Shown piece after piece: positions 45,835 to 58,098 of a stretch of 64,000 nt of DNA (its first letter is position 1; the number at the start of each line of letters is the position of its first letter). The position numbers and the translations under genes were made by a program. The stretch lies in the NCBI GenBank assembly GCA_950106755.1, contig OX467082.1, positions 19,716,001-19,780,000 of the forward strand. The letters run 5' to 3'. The notes beneath the pieces are model-generated. The model searched no databases. It was not told the origin of the DNA and was given only the letters and a program-made list of their open reading frames with translations. The stretch is from Climacium dendroides (taxonomy: Eukaryota; Streptophyta; Bryopsida; Hypnales; Climaciaceae).

Positions 45835-48130
45835 CATACATCCAAACACCACAAAACCAAGCCGATGCATCCCTCCTCACCGAAGGCTTTCAAGTAGTAC
45901 CAAGCAGACGACCGAGGGACTTATGGTCTGGAAGATCTCAACATGACAAACAAACAACCTAATTTAAGGTATAGACTAGTATACCATGTGCCATTGCTAC
46001 AGTCAAAACAAAAGTAAAACTAATTTTCTAATTTTTTAGAACCAAAAATAACTAAAAAATGCATAACTTTTTCACCATGAGACGAAATGCCATGAAACAA
46101 AGCTCGTGCACCCCTCCTTGCCAAGGGCTTTTCAACGGTACCAAGATTGTGACCAAAATATAAATAAGAGTGATTTTCTAATTTTTAGAACAAAAAATAA
46201 CTCAAAAATGCATAACTTTCTCATTGTGAGTCGGAATGCCACGAAAAAAAGCTCATGCATCCCTCCTCACCGAGGACTAACGATGGTACCAAGACTATGA
46301 CCAAAATATAAGAAAAAGTAATTTTCAAATTTTTTAGAACCAAAAACAACTAAAAAATGCATAACTTAATCACTGTGAGTCGGAATGCCACAAAACAAAG
46401 CCCGTGCACCCCTCCTTGCCAAGAGCTTTTTGATGGTACCAAGATTGTGATCAAAATATAAGTAAAAGTAATTTTCTAATTTTTAGAACCAAAAAATACT
46501 TCAAAATTCAATAACTTTCATACTGTATGTCCAAATGCCACAAAACCAAGCTGATGCATCCCTCCTTGTTGAGAGATTTCCAACGGTCAAAACAAAAGTA
46601 AAACTAATTTTCTAATTTTTTAGAACCAAAATCAACTCAAAAATGCATAATTTTCACATTGTACATCTGAATGCTACAAAACCAAGCTAGTACACCTTTC
46701 CTCGTTGAAAGCTTTTCAACAGTACCAAGATTGTGTCCAAAATATAAGAAAAACTCCCTTGTGCCATTGCCATAGTCAAAACAAAAGTAAAACTAATTTT
46801 CTAATTTTTTTAGAACCAAAAATAACTCAAAAATGCATACATTTCTCACCGTGAGTGGCATTCCAACTCACAGTAAGCCCGTGCATCTCTCCTTGCTGAG
46901 AGCTTTCTGACGGTACCAAGATTGTGACCAAAATATAAGAAAAAATACTTTCCTAATTTTTTAGAACCAAAAACAACTCAAAAATGTATAACTTTCATAT
47001 TGTACATCCGAACGCCATGAAACCAAGCCGGTGCACCCCTCCTTGCCAAAGGCTTTCCAAAGGTATCAAGCACATGACTGGAGGACACACAGTCCGGGAG
47101 ATTTCAATGTGACAAACAAACAAATAAAACAAAATAAAACAAACAACCTAATTTAAGGTACAAACTAGTGTACCATGTGCCGTTGCCACAATAAAAATAA
47201 AAATAAAAGTAATTTTATAATTTTTCAATTCATAAAAACTTCAAAATTCAATAACTTTCACATTGTACATCCAAATGCCATGAAACCTAGCTAGTGCATC
47301 CCTTTTTGCTGCGGGCTTTCCGAAAATACTAAGATTGTAACTAGAATATAAGTAAAAATAATTTTCTAATTTTGTAGAACCAAAATAACTTAGAAATGCA
47401 TAATTTTCATATCGTACGTCCAAACGCTACAAAATCAAGCTGATGCACTTCTCCTTGTTGAGGTTTTTTTGATGGTACCAAGCACGTGACTAGGGGACGT
47501 ACGGTCCGGGAGATCTCAATGTGACAAACAAAACAAACATCCTAGTGTACCATGTGCCGTTGCCACAGTCAAAACAAAATTAAAAGTGATTTTCTAAATT
47601 TTTTAGAACCAAAAACAACTGAAAAATGCATAACTTTCTCACCATGAGTTGGAATGCCATGAAATCAAGCTCGTGCACCCCTCCTCATCAAGAGCTTTCC
47701 AACGGTACCAAGATTGTGACCAAAATATGAGTAAAAGTAATTTTCTAATTTTTTAGAACCAAAAATAACTAAAAAATGCACAACTTTCACACCATAGGTC
47801 CGAAGGCCATGAAACCAAGCCGGTGCACCCCTCCTTGCCAAGGGCTTTCCGACGGTACCAAGCACATGACTAGGGGGACGCACAGTCTGGGAGATCTCAA
47901 CGTGACAAACAAAACAAAACAAACAACTTGTCTTAATAGAAGAGAGACTAGTGTACCTTGCCATTGCCACAGTCAAAACAAAAGAAAAAGTAATTTTTTA
48001 ATTTTTTAAAACAAAAAATAACTCAAAAATTCATAACTTTTCTACTGTGAGTCAGAATGCCACGAAACCAAGCTAGTGCACCCATCCTCGCTGAGGGCTT
48101 TCTAACAGTACCAAGCACGCAAACCGGGGG
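45835..48130. repeat. Degenerate satellite array, about 150-bp units
   Basis: A unit of about 150 bases recurs at least twelve times. It reads, in order, TTTTCTAATTTTTTAGAACC, AACTCAAAAATGCATAACTT, a GAATGCCA(C/T)GAAACC block, GTGCACCCCTCCTTGCC and GGTACCAAG.TTGTGACCAAAATATAAG. A longer variant repeats every three or so units and adds GGGGACGCACGGTCCGGGAGATCTCAA-type sequence (quoted in part) plus CAAACAAA simple runs. Copies differ by many substitutions. Open frames inside are not genes. Confidence 0.88.
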
Positions 48131-48226
48131 ACGCATAATCCAGGAGATCTCAATGCGACAAACAAAACAAACAAACAAAAACAAACAAACAAAAACAAAC
48201 AAACCACCTGTCTTAAGGGTATAGAT

Positions 48227-48840
48227 GGGGCCTCGGATTGCAAATATGAATTCAAAATTTGCAAATTTTATCATGGTGGCAAATAAAAAATTCCCTGGAG
48301 GCCGAGCGAGGGGGTCAGTTTTACCCCGGCCGCTGCCTGTATTCAATATTCCAATAAATGCAAGGATTTAATCGATATTCAAAATATCTTCCAATATTCC
48401 AAAATGATCCATTTTTGCTTGAGCATTACGACTGATGAGACCCTCCCAGACCGCACGATTGGTGGATTCCTAATTTAACCCCAAAGTTTACTTGACATTC
48501 TCGGGTACGTAGAGAACGTGTGTTACAGGGACGCATATTCTCCAGTTCTTCATTTCGGAGGTTCGCCTCGATTACTTAAGTTAGTTTTAAGTTAGGAATT
48601 GAATTCTGGAGCCTCCGTCACACAAAATCGCACCCTGCCAAAATCAGCCATCGTCACTGCGTGTACATCTCCAAAATCAATATGTATGTATGTTGAAGAA
48701 AGAAAAAGAAGGAAGGCCAGGGAGGACTGACCCCTCTATTGCCCCGTTTTCTACCCCTGGATAAAACACTGGAATCTTTTTATTTGCCATCCATGAAAAA
48801 ATTTGCAAATTTTGAATTCATATTTGCAATCAGAGACCCC
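48227..48840. mobile_element. 614-bp TIR element
   Basis: Ends GGGGCCTCGGATTGCAAATATG and its complement CATATTTGCAATCAGAGACCCC. The inverted match continues for about 65 bases from each end, including AATTCAAAATTTGCAAATTTT (in part). No coding capacity. A target duplication is not obvious. Confidence 0.8.
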
Positions 48841-48952
48841 AAATTAGTCTAGGGAGGTGTAGAGAAACAAATTTTACATGGTCCCAAATAGGGGGCAATT
48901 TTTACATTTACCCCTGGTTGGGGCAATAGAGGGGTCAGTCCTCCCTGGCCGT
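48712..48952. repeat. Overlapping inverted repeat
   Basis: AAGGCCAGGGAGGACTGACCCCTCTATTGCCCC (in part, 48712-48765) returns inverted at about 48907-48950 as GGGGCAATAGAGGGGTCAGTCCTCCCTGGCC (in part). It crosses the right end of the element at 48227-48840, so two nested or overlapping elements are involved. Confidence 0.75.
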
Positions 48953-48954
48953 TG

Positions 48955-49345
48955 AAGAAACCATTTCAGAACTTCTACCCAAAACAACTTCGACCCTTTG
49001 TATTATTTGCATATAGGACCCAAATGTTGTGTTCTTTGGTGCCTTGGAACCTCTTTTCACTTGCCAACAAGGGAATCAATGGAAGTTTGACCAATCTAGT
49101 AAGAGTAACATAGTAGTAATAGTGCCAAAATTTACCATCATCATTGTGTGTACATCTTCAAAATTAATATGTACATATGTTGAAGAAATCATTTTAGAAC
49201 ATCTACCCAAAATAACTTTGACCCTTTGTAACTTTTGCATATGGGACCCAAATGTTGTCTTTTTTGGTGCGTTGGAACCGAACCTCCCTTTCACTTGCCA
49301 ACAAGGACATCAATAGAAGTTTGACCAATCTAGTAATAGTAACAG
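48955..49345 (+). repeat. Two-copy direct repeat of about 215 bp
   Basis: GTTGAAGAAA..CATTT.AGAAC.TCTACCCAAAA (in part), GGGACCCAAATGTTGT and CACTTGCCAACAAGG recur in the same order at about 48955-49110 and 49180-49345. No gene is recognised. Confidence 0.75.
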
Positions 49346-49499
49346 GGCACACTAGCAAAAAGTGGCGGTTCGAGGGGTATCCACTTTAAGGGAGGGTAGT
49401 CGGCTGCCTTATCGGATTAAAGAAAACTTTTTTAAACTGATTAAAAAACTGATTAATAAGCAGTCCATCGCCCCACTTCCCGGGACAGTCACCCAGTGC

Positions 49500-49826
49500 A
49501 TGGGAGGAAATGCAGATGCGAATCAGAGCGAGAGCACCATTGCACCAAGCCACCAACGACCAGAACACATGGTGACGAACGAAGTTACTGTAGTCATGAG
49601 TGTCTCTAATGATTGCATGCCCAACGAACTCCAACGGAGCCCGTCCCTCTTCTTCGTCCAACCCCCAAAAGGCAGTTCCATTGCTACTGTATATGGTAAA
49701 TACGTCATTGGTGAGCTCGATTTATTAGCCTTTGAACCTAACCCCTCACCACCAAAGTGTCCTCACGTAGTTTCAAGTCCAATTCAAAGTGATGTAACTT
49801 TTGCATGCAATGTTGGAATTCAATAA
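49500..49826 (+). CDS. Hypothetical 108-residue frame, unsupported
   Basis: The first ATG of a 154-codon open frame (49362-49826) is at 49500. It encodes a Pro/Ser/Asn-rich 108-residue sequence with no recognised family, signal or membrane segment. GC content is higher than in the flanks, which argues weakly for a captured gene piece. It may be chance. Confidence 0.2.
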   Translation: MGGNADANQSESTIAPSHQRPEHMVTNEVTVVMSVSNDCMPNELQRSPSLFFVQPPKGSSIATVYGKYVIGELDLLAFEPNPSPPKCPHVVSSPIQSDVTFACNVGIQ

Positions 49827-51235
49827 AATTTGTTGGAAAATTTGTGCTCTCTCTTCTAGTTTGTGAGGTAAAATTTTCAAATAAATCCAAGCTGTATTGA
49901 TTTTTTGTAAGCCAATTGAAGCTCAGAGGTTCAATTTGAGTTCCCAAAATTGAATTTTAATGACAACTTTGGGGTCTTGTGTCTCCTTCATCTAATGTTT
50001 GTTTTCAATAAAAAAAAAATTATCAGTTTATGTTCTACTTGAAGTCTAGTTATTGCAATAAAGTTTTCATGTCAATCCAAGTTGTTTTGAATGTTTGGGA
50101 GCAATTTGAAGTTCAAAATCCCAACATTTTTGGATTACAATGAACTTCAACAGCTTGTTTCTTCTTCATGCAATGTTTGTTTATAATTAGTTTTTTTTTG
50201 GAAAAAGTTGTGCATATTAGTATAGTTTGTGTGGTTCAAATTTTATATCAGTCCAAGAAGTTGTGAGTGACTAAGAATCATTTTAGTAAAAGGAGGTTCA
50301 ACCTTAGGTGGCTTTTTTCTTTTCAAATTTTCTTGCTATTTTTACACATTTTGAAGCCATTTTGCAAACGCAATGAGTGAATTCAACAAAAAAAATTCAT
50401 CAATGTATTTGTATACTAGTTTTGAATTATTTTATAGTTTAAATTTTTTTTCATTTGAATAGGTTCAAAAATCAAATTTCACCTCCACATGTGTTGTTAG
50501 GAAAATTTCAGCTACACTAAAACATTATAATGTTGCAATCTAGGAGGCCAAATGACCCCAAATTTGATTTACTTCATCTACAACACATACACTACAAGAT
50601 TGTGTGGTTGAGATTTCTATACCTTACTTACATTTTGAACTATAACACTTCAAGAGCAATGATGTTCTTAAACCCCAAAAGGCCTTGGCTCTTGATGAGT
50701 TAAATGCTTCTTGGAATTTGCTCAAATCTAAAAGACAAGTTTAAGTTTCAATTAGTTTTATCAATTTTCCTTAAATCGAACCCCTATGAATTCAAACTTA
50801 CTAGATGTGTCATGGATCATATAGGAAAACATCACTTCTATTTGAATTTCAATATTTCATTGACTTCAACTACAAATTTTTTTTTATAAATAAAAGCTAT
50901 CATGAGGATGTTTTAGGAGCTACTTTATTCAAAAAGAAAATTAGTACTACATAGTCTTTGATAGACTAGATGTTTGTTTTTATAGATTGGATACTTGCTT
51001 TTATTACATGAGCCTATATGGAATATTTGAACATGAATAAGTCAAATTACCATTCTAAAGACAAACCTAGACTTTATGAAATTGCTTGAAAGTTTAATTA
51101 TATTATATATATATATATATATAATTATATATTTTTGAAAGATGTTGATTTTTTCAAAATTTTTGGAATAAAAATCAAATTGTTTTGATTTTTATTAATC
51201 TCAATGTATTAAAAACTATTAACTATTAACTATTA
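49827..51235. other. AT-rich intergenic DNA
   Basis: No family-like frames. A trace of the TIR family end (AAACCCCAAAAGGCCTTGG) lies near 50670, and a TATATA microsatellite at about 51095-51125. Confidence 0.4.
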
Positions 51236-51960
51236 AGTCAAACCCAATTGCAAGTCACGATATGACACTTGTATTTGATATAGAAGGTGAAGCTATGAAA
51301 AACATCCTTTGACACTTGTATTTAATATAGAAGGTGATATGGCACTTGTATTTGATATAGAAGGTGAAGCTATGAAAAACATCCTTTGACTACTATTTAG
51401 ATTCAACCAAAATCGAAACAATTTTATTTTTAAATCTTTAAAGAATTCAATTATAGTTACAATATACAATAAAGTTATATTTTCAATGTTCTCACTCGGT
51501 GTTAAAGACAATAAAGGTATGTTCTCAATGTTCTCACTCGGTGTTAAAGAATGTTGTTATTGAGGGTCTTAGGAACTGAATTCTTGGTGGTCTTAAGAAC
51601 AAATTCTCAATGTTAAGGGTCTTAGGAACCAAATTCTTGGTGATCTTAGGAACGAATTGTCACTTGGTGTGAAAGAGTATTGTTATTGAGGGTCTTAGTT
51701 GTTACTAAAGGTCTTAGGAATGAATTCATACCTACTTTTGGATTGGATTCACATTGCAAATATCATCCCTAATACCAAGTGTAAACAAAATCCCTAACAC
51801 CAAGTGTGAACAAACCGGTCTTAGTTGTTACTAAGGGTCTTAGGTCTTATGAATGAATTCAGACCTACTTTTGGATTGGATTTACATTGCAAATATCATC
51901 CCTAATACCAAGTGTAAACAAAATCCCTAACACCAAGTGTGAACAAACCATAAGGCCCTT
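51236..51960. repeat. Local tandem duplications
   Basis: GACACTTGTATTTGATATAG with GAAGCTATGAAAAACATCC recurs three times at 51260-51390. GGTCTTAGGAACGAATTC-type units recur at 51540-51720. A unit of about 120 bases with ACCTACTTTTGGATTGGATT and CCCTAACACCAAGTGTGAAC is present twice at 51715-51950. Confidence 0.75.
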
Positions 51961-52304
51961 AGATTCAACCAAAATCTAAATAATTTATTTTTAAATATTA
52001 AAAAAACTCAATGTGACAATATGGCCCTTGTATTTTGACATAGAAAGTGAGGTGATGGAGGGGATGGAGAACCGTTGAAAGCAAAGTGGTAGAGAACCGT
52101 AGAAAACAAGGTAGGTGATGGAGAACCATGACCCTGCATTGCCTTGAAAAAAAGTGTCTATATTTTTGTGATATTTTGATGTAGAATTTGATACTACATT
52201 TCAATTCAAAATTTCAAAATTTTATATCAATGACCATTAAATAGTTAAAATGACATTTAATCAAAAAATTACTATTTGCTAAGTTATGAATCTAATTTGT
52301 CAAA

Positions 52305-52740
52305 TTCAAATATATAATTTTTATTTGGTATTGTATATACAATTTTCTATAACCAAATATATAATTTTTATTTGGTATTGTATATACAATTTTCTATAAC
52401 CATAAGATTGATAATGAGATTAGGATTGATCTATAACCATCAAGATTGATAATGGGATTAGGATTGAAAAAAATGCCAAATTACACATTATCAATTCCAC
52501 ATTCAATTCCACCCTAAACCAAATCACAAACCAAATCACATAATGGGATTAGGATTGAAAAAAAATGCCAATTAAACTTCCACATTCAATTCCACCCTAA
52601 ACCAAATCAGAAACCAAATCACATGGTAACCTCCACCAAGGGTCAACCATGCAACTACAAATCTGGTAACCTTCACCAAGGGTCAACCATGCAACTACAA
52701 ATCACATGGTAACCTTCACCAAGGGTCCAAAGTCCGAACC
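52305..52740. repeat. Further tandem duplications upstream of the gene
   Basis: A 48-base unit with ATTTTTATTTGGTATTGTAT is duplicated at 52310-52405. ATAATGGGATTAGGATTGAAA with CAATTCCACCCTAAACCAAA is duplicated at 52450-52625. GGTAACCTTCACCAAGGGTC with ACCATGCAACTA occurs three times at 52625-52750. Confidence 0.75.
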
Positions 52741-52819
52741 ATGCAACTATACGCTCAAGGGCTTATTCAACGGATTTTAGGTGTAGCTTAGGTACCTTAT
52801 TATAGTACAGCAGACAATA

Positions 52820-53225
52820 AAGAAATTGCGTTTTGCGTCCGAGCTCGCCATCTTTTCGTCTGCCAATGTGCGTCTTTCCTTTCCCCGGGGGGCCATCTTT
52901 CCGCCGACCAGGGCCATCTTTCCGTCCTTCGCCGTGCCTAGCGACGCGTTGGAGGCTGGCAACAATACGATCAGAGCTCGTCCGGCTCGTCGCCTGTGCA
53001 GACTTGGAAAGACGGTCCGGCTTGCTGGCTAACTTATAGCTGGGTGGCGGGTGGGCAAGAGGGCGGGCGCGCGCGCTGGGGGTGGCGAGAGCGAGCAGCG
53101 CGAGGAAGGCCGAGAGCTCACGAGGCGATCGCTGCCGTCCTCTGTGATGTAAGACGTTACGACCCTTGCGCGTTGGCCACAAGCAAGAGAGCACCAGCAG
53201 GGGAGCTCGCACTCACGGGGGTCGC
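52820..53225 (+). promoter_or_regulatory. CpG-rich promoter and leader of the U-box gene
   Basis: A sharp change from AT-rich DNA to a GC- and CpG-rich island with GCGCGCGCG and GGCGGGTGGG-type runs, ending at the start codon. A TTATTATAGT stretch at about 52797-52806 is the only TATA-like element. The open frames on both strands within the island are shadows of base composition. Confidence 0.6.
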
Positions 53226-56200
53226 ATGGAGAGCTCGCGAAAGTCTATGGGGATCCCCAGCAGCAACAGTCACGACGGCAGCAGCACCATTGTTGTTGGC
53301 AACCATCTGCCCTGCGACACGAGCAGCGCCCCCCCGGATGATGAGGTGCAAGTCGACAAGTCCGTGGAGGGGGCGGCGTTCCAGCGGGCCAACTGCGCCA
53401 CGCTCGTCGAACGCCTGAAGCGCTTGCAGCCGCTGCTGGATGAGGTCCGCGAGTCGCGGACGCTGGTGTCGGAGCCAGGGTTCGAGAGCGTGGAGGGCGC
53501 CTTGGGGAAAGCCAAGGAGCTGCTGGAGCGCTGTAGCCCCCACGTGAGTCGGGTGTACATGGTGAGTGGTTGAGTTAGGGTTTCAGGGATGGCCAGGTTG
53601 TTTGCATTGGGGTTTCCGCGGTAGGATCGGCATCACCCCCGCCTGGAATCCCGTTACCGACAAGGCGATCCCGGGGGATCAGGAGAGCTTGGTGAGCGAA
53701 TTTGCGAATGTGGAATTTTCAGTACCGCGGGTCGTGAGTGCGCTTCGCCATTCGGATGCATTTAGAGCAAGTGAGGTTGTGGAAGCAATTGTTGGAGCGA
53801 TTTTAATCCTTATGAGACAAGGGCGTGATTTCCCCGTTGTGTACTGTTATAGTCGCTTAGCTCAAGCTGCAACAGATTCTGGAAACTACTCGTCTAAGAG
53901 AATAATCGGTAAAGGGGAGCTGTTTCTTCGTTTCCCAGGATTTCTAGTAGGTCGAGAGCAGTTTTTGCGTCGTGGTGTGCTCATTGCGCCAGACGATGGA
54001 AACTGAGGGGCGCACTAGTAACTTTGAGAAGCATTAGGTTTGGGAAGCGGTCCGCATTTCGAAAACATTTATATTTTTTTCTTGGGAATAATAGCTTTTA
54101 ACTCCTCATCAGGGCAGGGTTGGACATTACCATATGAGAAACGTCAAACTTAGAGGAGAAGCTCTGTTTGTCAGGTGCAGAATGCACCTGATAATCTCCC
54201 CTTTATTGTTCAATTCTGTGTTCCTGGAGTCTCGGGTTGAGCCGTTGCTTGCTTACTTTGATGTGAGATTGCGCTCCTGTTTTGTGTCGGTGTTGGTCGT
54301 CCATTGATATTTGCCTAGCCAGTTCCTAGTACAAGATCTTCACGAGACGAACCTGAGACAGATGAATTTATTAGTTCAAGACCTGAGCGTTATTACGGTT
54401 GTACGTTCTGACATCTATTCACACAACCTTTGGGTTTTCTCTCTTGATCCGCATGGGAGTTATTTTAATCATTGATGTAGTTGAGTAGAGGTTCGAAGGT
54501 TTTGTAATTGCGCCTAGCATTTGTCCGGTGATACAATTACATGAATGAGCATTCGGCAGAGGTTTCGATGGTCGACTGGATCTCGTCTTCGCATCGTTAT
54601 GAATCCATTTGTTATACATGGGTAACAATACGAAGTGGTCAGCTGCGTTTGGTGATTCCTGTAGCAATTTGAGCACTGCTCTAGCGTTTTGTGTTTGCTC
54701 CTCGAATGCCCGCACTTGAGCTCATGAAGCGTGCCCACTGAATGTGCAGAATCTTCGCACCCAGAAATTCTTGAACAAGTTTGAGGACGTGACTTTGGAA
54801 ATCGATCGGTCTCTGAACAGCTTGTCTTTGATGTCCCCGCGAGTTTCAGATCACATCCGCTCACAGGTATTGACTGCAGTTTGACATTCATTTGTGATTG
54901 AAATGTGAGAGTTGGGGTGCTCAGGAAAGGTTTCAAGGTGACAAGAAGTCGTAAGCAAACATATGGTACTCCGTTTTCTCTTTTTTGATTCGCTGGTCGT
55001 TTTCAATGTGCTGGACAGCAACCACGGTGCACATACAAATGTTGGGACTAAGTTTCTCAAATGCTTATTCATAGACCAAAAGTCTATGTTTTTCAAATTA
55101 GCTGAAGCGGCATAAGAGTAAGGGAGCTGTAACACCAAAGGCCTAGATCTCTTGTGGGCTCAATCAACCTAATTAGTCTAGTATGTCTATACATATTCTA
55201 CAGTAGGTATATGTACAGACAAAATTTGTGGCAATATAGTAGTGACTTTGATGGTGGAACACACACTTTAGTCCAGTGTTTTTCGTTTCTCTCCAACTTA
55301 CTGGTTTATCATCGTTGTGGTGTCTTCTTTCTAATTATTCAGAGATTGAATTAACGGTTAGAAGTTGTGACCCTCGAATTCACGATACAACCTGGTGTTG
55401 TAGGTGGAACTCGTGACTCGTGAGCTAAGAAGATCGAAATATGTGGCGGATCCTGTGGAAGAGCGTCTGGGGGAGGACATCGAAGCTCTTTTGAGAGAGC
55501 AGAGGGAAGGTTCGAGATCTGGAACAGGTGGATTGCAGAAGGTGGCTGAGAAGCTTGGGCTACTATCGAAGGAGTCCATCGCACATGAAATAGAGGCTTT
55601 GGGAAAGGAGAAAAACGAAGCACACGCAGAGGAGGACAAGAAGGAAGAGGAGCTGATTGATCGAGCGCTACAGTTGGTGAATCAAATGAGTGAGCTCTTG
55701 GAAGGAGCAGCGTCGGAAGGGCCAGAAATCCCCGCCGATTTCCGGTGCCCTCTCTCCGGGGAACTCATGTCGGATCCGGTGATCGTGGCGTCAGGTCAAA
55801 CGTTCGAGAGAGTGTACATCCAGCACTGGATTGGGGAGGGGCATTTGTTGTGTCCCCAAACGCACCAGTATCTCTCCCACCGGAGTCTGATCCCGAACTA
55901 CACTGTAAAGGCCCTGATTGCCAACTGGTGCGAGACCCATGACGTGCCCATTCCGGGGCCTGTGAAGTTGAAACCATACACGGACAACTTGCATCCCCTG
56001 TCTCCCAGCGGTTTAGTAAGGTCAGACTCCGATTCGGAGTTGCCCAGTCCGACGGGCACTGCAATGGCAAGTACCTTTGGACGTGGAGGGAGGACGCCGT
56101 TGGCGATGCGTGCAGTAGGAAGGCCAAGAAAGTCTCCGCGGCTGACCAGTCTTCGTGGTTCTGGGGAAGCATTGGCCGAGAGGGTGAGGAACGTGACCCT

Positions 56201-58098
56201 AGGCGCCGATGAGGGCGGGCCTTCCTATAGTGGCCGCAGCCCTTCGGGGGGCGGTTCTGGTGAGCTGGAGGTGCAGAACTCATTGAGCAGATCCCCGAGC
56301 GGTCATGCAGTGGAGCATTCGCATTCCCATGCACATTCGCGGTCACATTCACAGTCGCATTCACGAACGGGATCAAACGGTAGTGTGGCGTCCAGCCATG
56401 GGGAGGATGGACCAGTAGCGCCGGTGATGGCGCTGCAGGGAACCACAGTGGATCCGTTTCAAGTGGCGCATGAGAGGTATCCCGACACTCCAGACATCTC
56501 CGGGCATGTGATCCAAGCGATGGCCATGTCAGGGAATGGAAATCAGTTTTTCAGTGGGGGTGGGAGTGGATTGTTCAACGAGGAGCCTGGATCGCCAGCG
56601 CGGCTGCCTGAGAGGTCGACGTTTGGGCGACGCGGGGTGGACCGGGACATCAGTCTACCTCGGATCGTGCCGGACACATCGGGAGTGAACAGCAGCGCTC
56701 AGTCCGACGTGGACAGGTGGGTGCAGGACTTGCAATCTGCGGACATTGATACGCAGCGAACCGCAGCTTGCGAGCTGCGGATGCTGGCGAAGCACAACAT
56801 GGAGAATCGCGTCACGATTGCGAATTCAGGGGCAATCGAGCCGCTAGTGGCACTCTTGAGCTCGGAGGATGGGAAGACGCAGGAGAATGCTGTGACGGCG
56901 TTGTTGAATCTGTCGATCAACGACAACAACAAGGCTGAAATTGCGCGGGCCGGGGCAATTGGGCCGCTGGTGAATGTGCTGCGTGTGGGAAATGCCGAGG
57001 CGATGGAGAACGCGGCAGCTACGCTGTTCAGTTTGTCGGTTATGGACGATAACAAGGTGACGATTGGGGCATCGGGCGCCATTCCGCCGTTGGTAGAACT
57101 TTTGATCAACGGGAGTCCAAGGGGAAAGAAAGATGCTGCCACGGCGCTGTTCAACCTGTCGATTTATCACGAGAACAAAGGAAGGATCGTCCACGCCGGA
57201 GCCATCAGACCACTGGTGGAACTCATGGCGGACCCAGCTGCGGGTATGGTGGATAAAGCCGTGGCGGTGTTGGCGAACTTGGCAACGATTCCCGAGGGTA
57301 GGCAAGCTATCGGCGAAGACCAGGGCATCCCCGCTCTGGTTGAAGTGGTGGAAGCGGGGTCACAAAGGGGTAAGGAGAATGCTGCTGCTGCTCTCCTTCA
57401 GCTGTGCACGAACAGTCATAGACACCGCGCGATGGTGTTGCAGGAGGGTGCAATTCCGCCTTTGGTAGCATTGTCCCAATCGGGCACTCCTCGTGCCAAG
57501 GAGAAGGTAAGCGACCATTTCTCCACTCGTTGCCCATCTGGATAAGCATCTCAGGTCTCCTTTAGATTCCACAAGTCCAAGCAACATGCTTGAGATGATA
57601 TTAAATCTTGCACATAGTTGGTGCAAAATCCATTTGGGGTGGGGTGGGGGTGTACCTTGTTTTGTTCAATGTCAGCTTTACACTAGTCCAAGTTTCAAGA
57701 ATGAGCATGAAGAGGTGGCACTCACATTGGTCGTATGTGGTATGCTAAAAGTATTTGAGATATCAAGGTGGATTGGATACTCGTTACCTCAATTGCATCA
57801 TAAGGTGTCATAGATGCAGTGGATTACTTAAAGCTTGTTATATCACCCTTAGTTGCATATGACGGTGTTGCACACGATAGTGGTTCAAATTTTAAGCTTG
57901 TTGCTTTAAGCTCATGCAATCTAGAAAGTGTCCCTGAGTGATGAGAGAAAAGTGCGTGATCAGTTGTGTATACACTTGCTCACAAGTTGTTTCATGGGTG
58001 TGCAGGCCTCAGCTCTACTGCGCCATTTCCGAGAACAACGTCATGGTGGGATGGGAGGGCGGTCCAACCCGGATAGACACATGGCTGGGCACTTCTGA
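53226..58098 (+). CDS. Plant U-box/armadillo E3 ubiquitin ligase (PUB4-like), four exons
   Basis: E3 ligase that transfers ubiquitin from an E2 to target proteins. Exons 53226-53561, 54750-54866, 55404-57506 and 58006-58098 give 882 residues, close to Arabidopsis PUB4-type proteins of about 830. All introns are GT-AG and phase 0. The N-terminal PUB-specific helical region (about 35-240) contains LVERLKRLQPLLDEVRES and KAKELLERCS. The U-box (about 261-335) has DFRCPLSGELMSDPVIVASG and CPQTHQYL. A disordered linker has a His-Ser repeat (about 456-475). Six armadillo repeats (about 585-860) carry GAIEPLVALL-type motifs, and the tail is ASALLRHFREQRHGG. The start is the first in-frame ATG. Retention of intron 3 would swap the tail for 13 residues. 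It is the only intact host gene here. The exact PUB subclass is inferred. Confidence 0.95.

Noticed and set aside
52763..53543. Long open frames on the minus strand and in other plus frames around the U-box gene start
   Set aside because: GC-rich sequence lowers stop frequency; only the plus frame with the PUB N-terminal helices matches a family and splices correctly.
55765..57626. Minus-strand and alternative-frame open frames inside exon 3 of the U-box gene (up to 203 codons)
   Set aside because: Shadow frames of a GC-rich exon; no domain resemblance.
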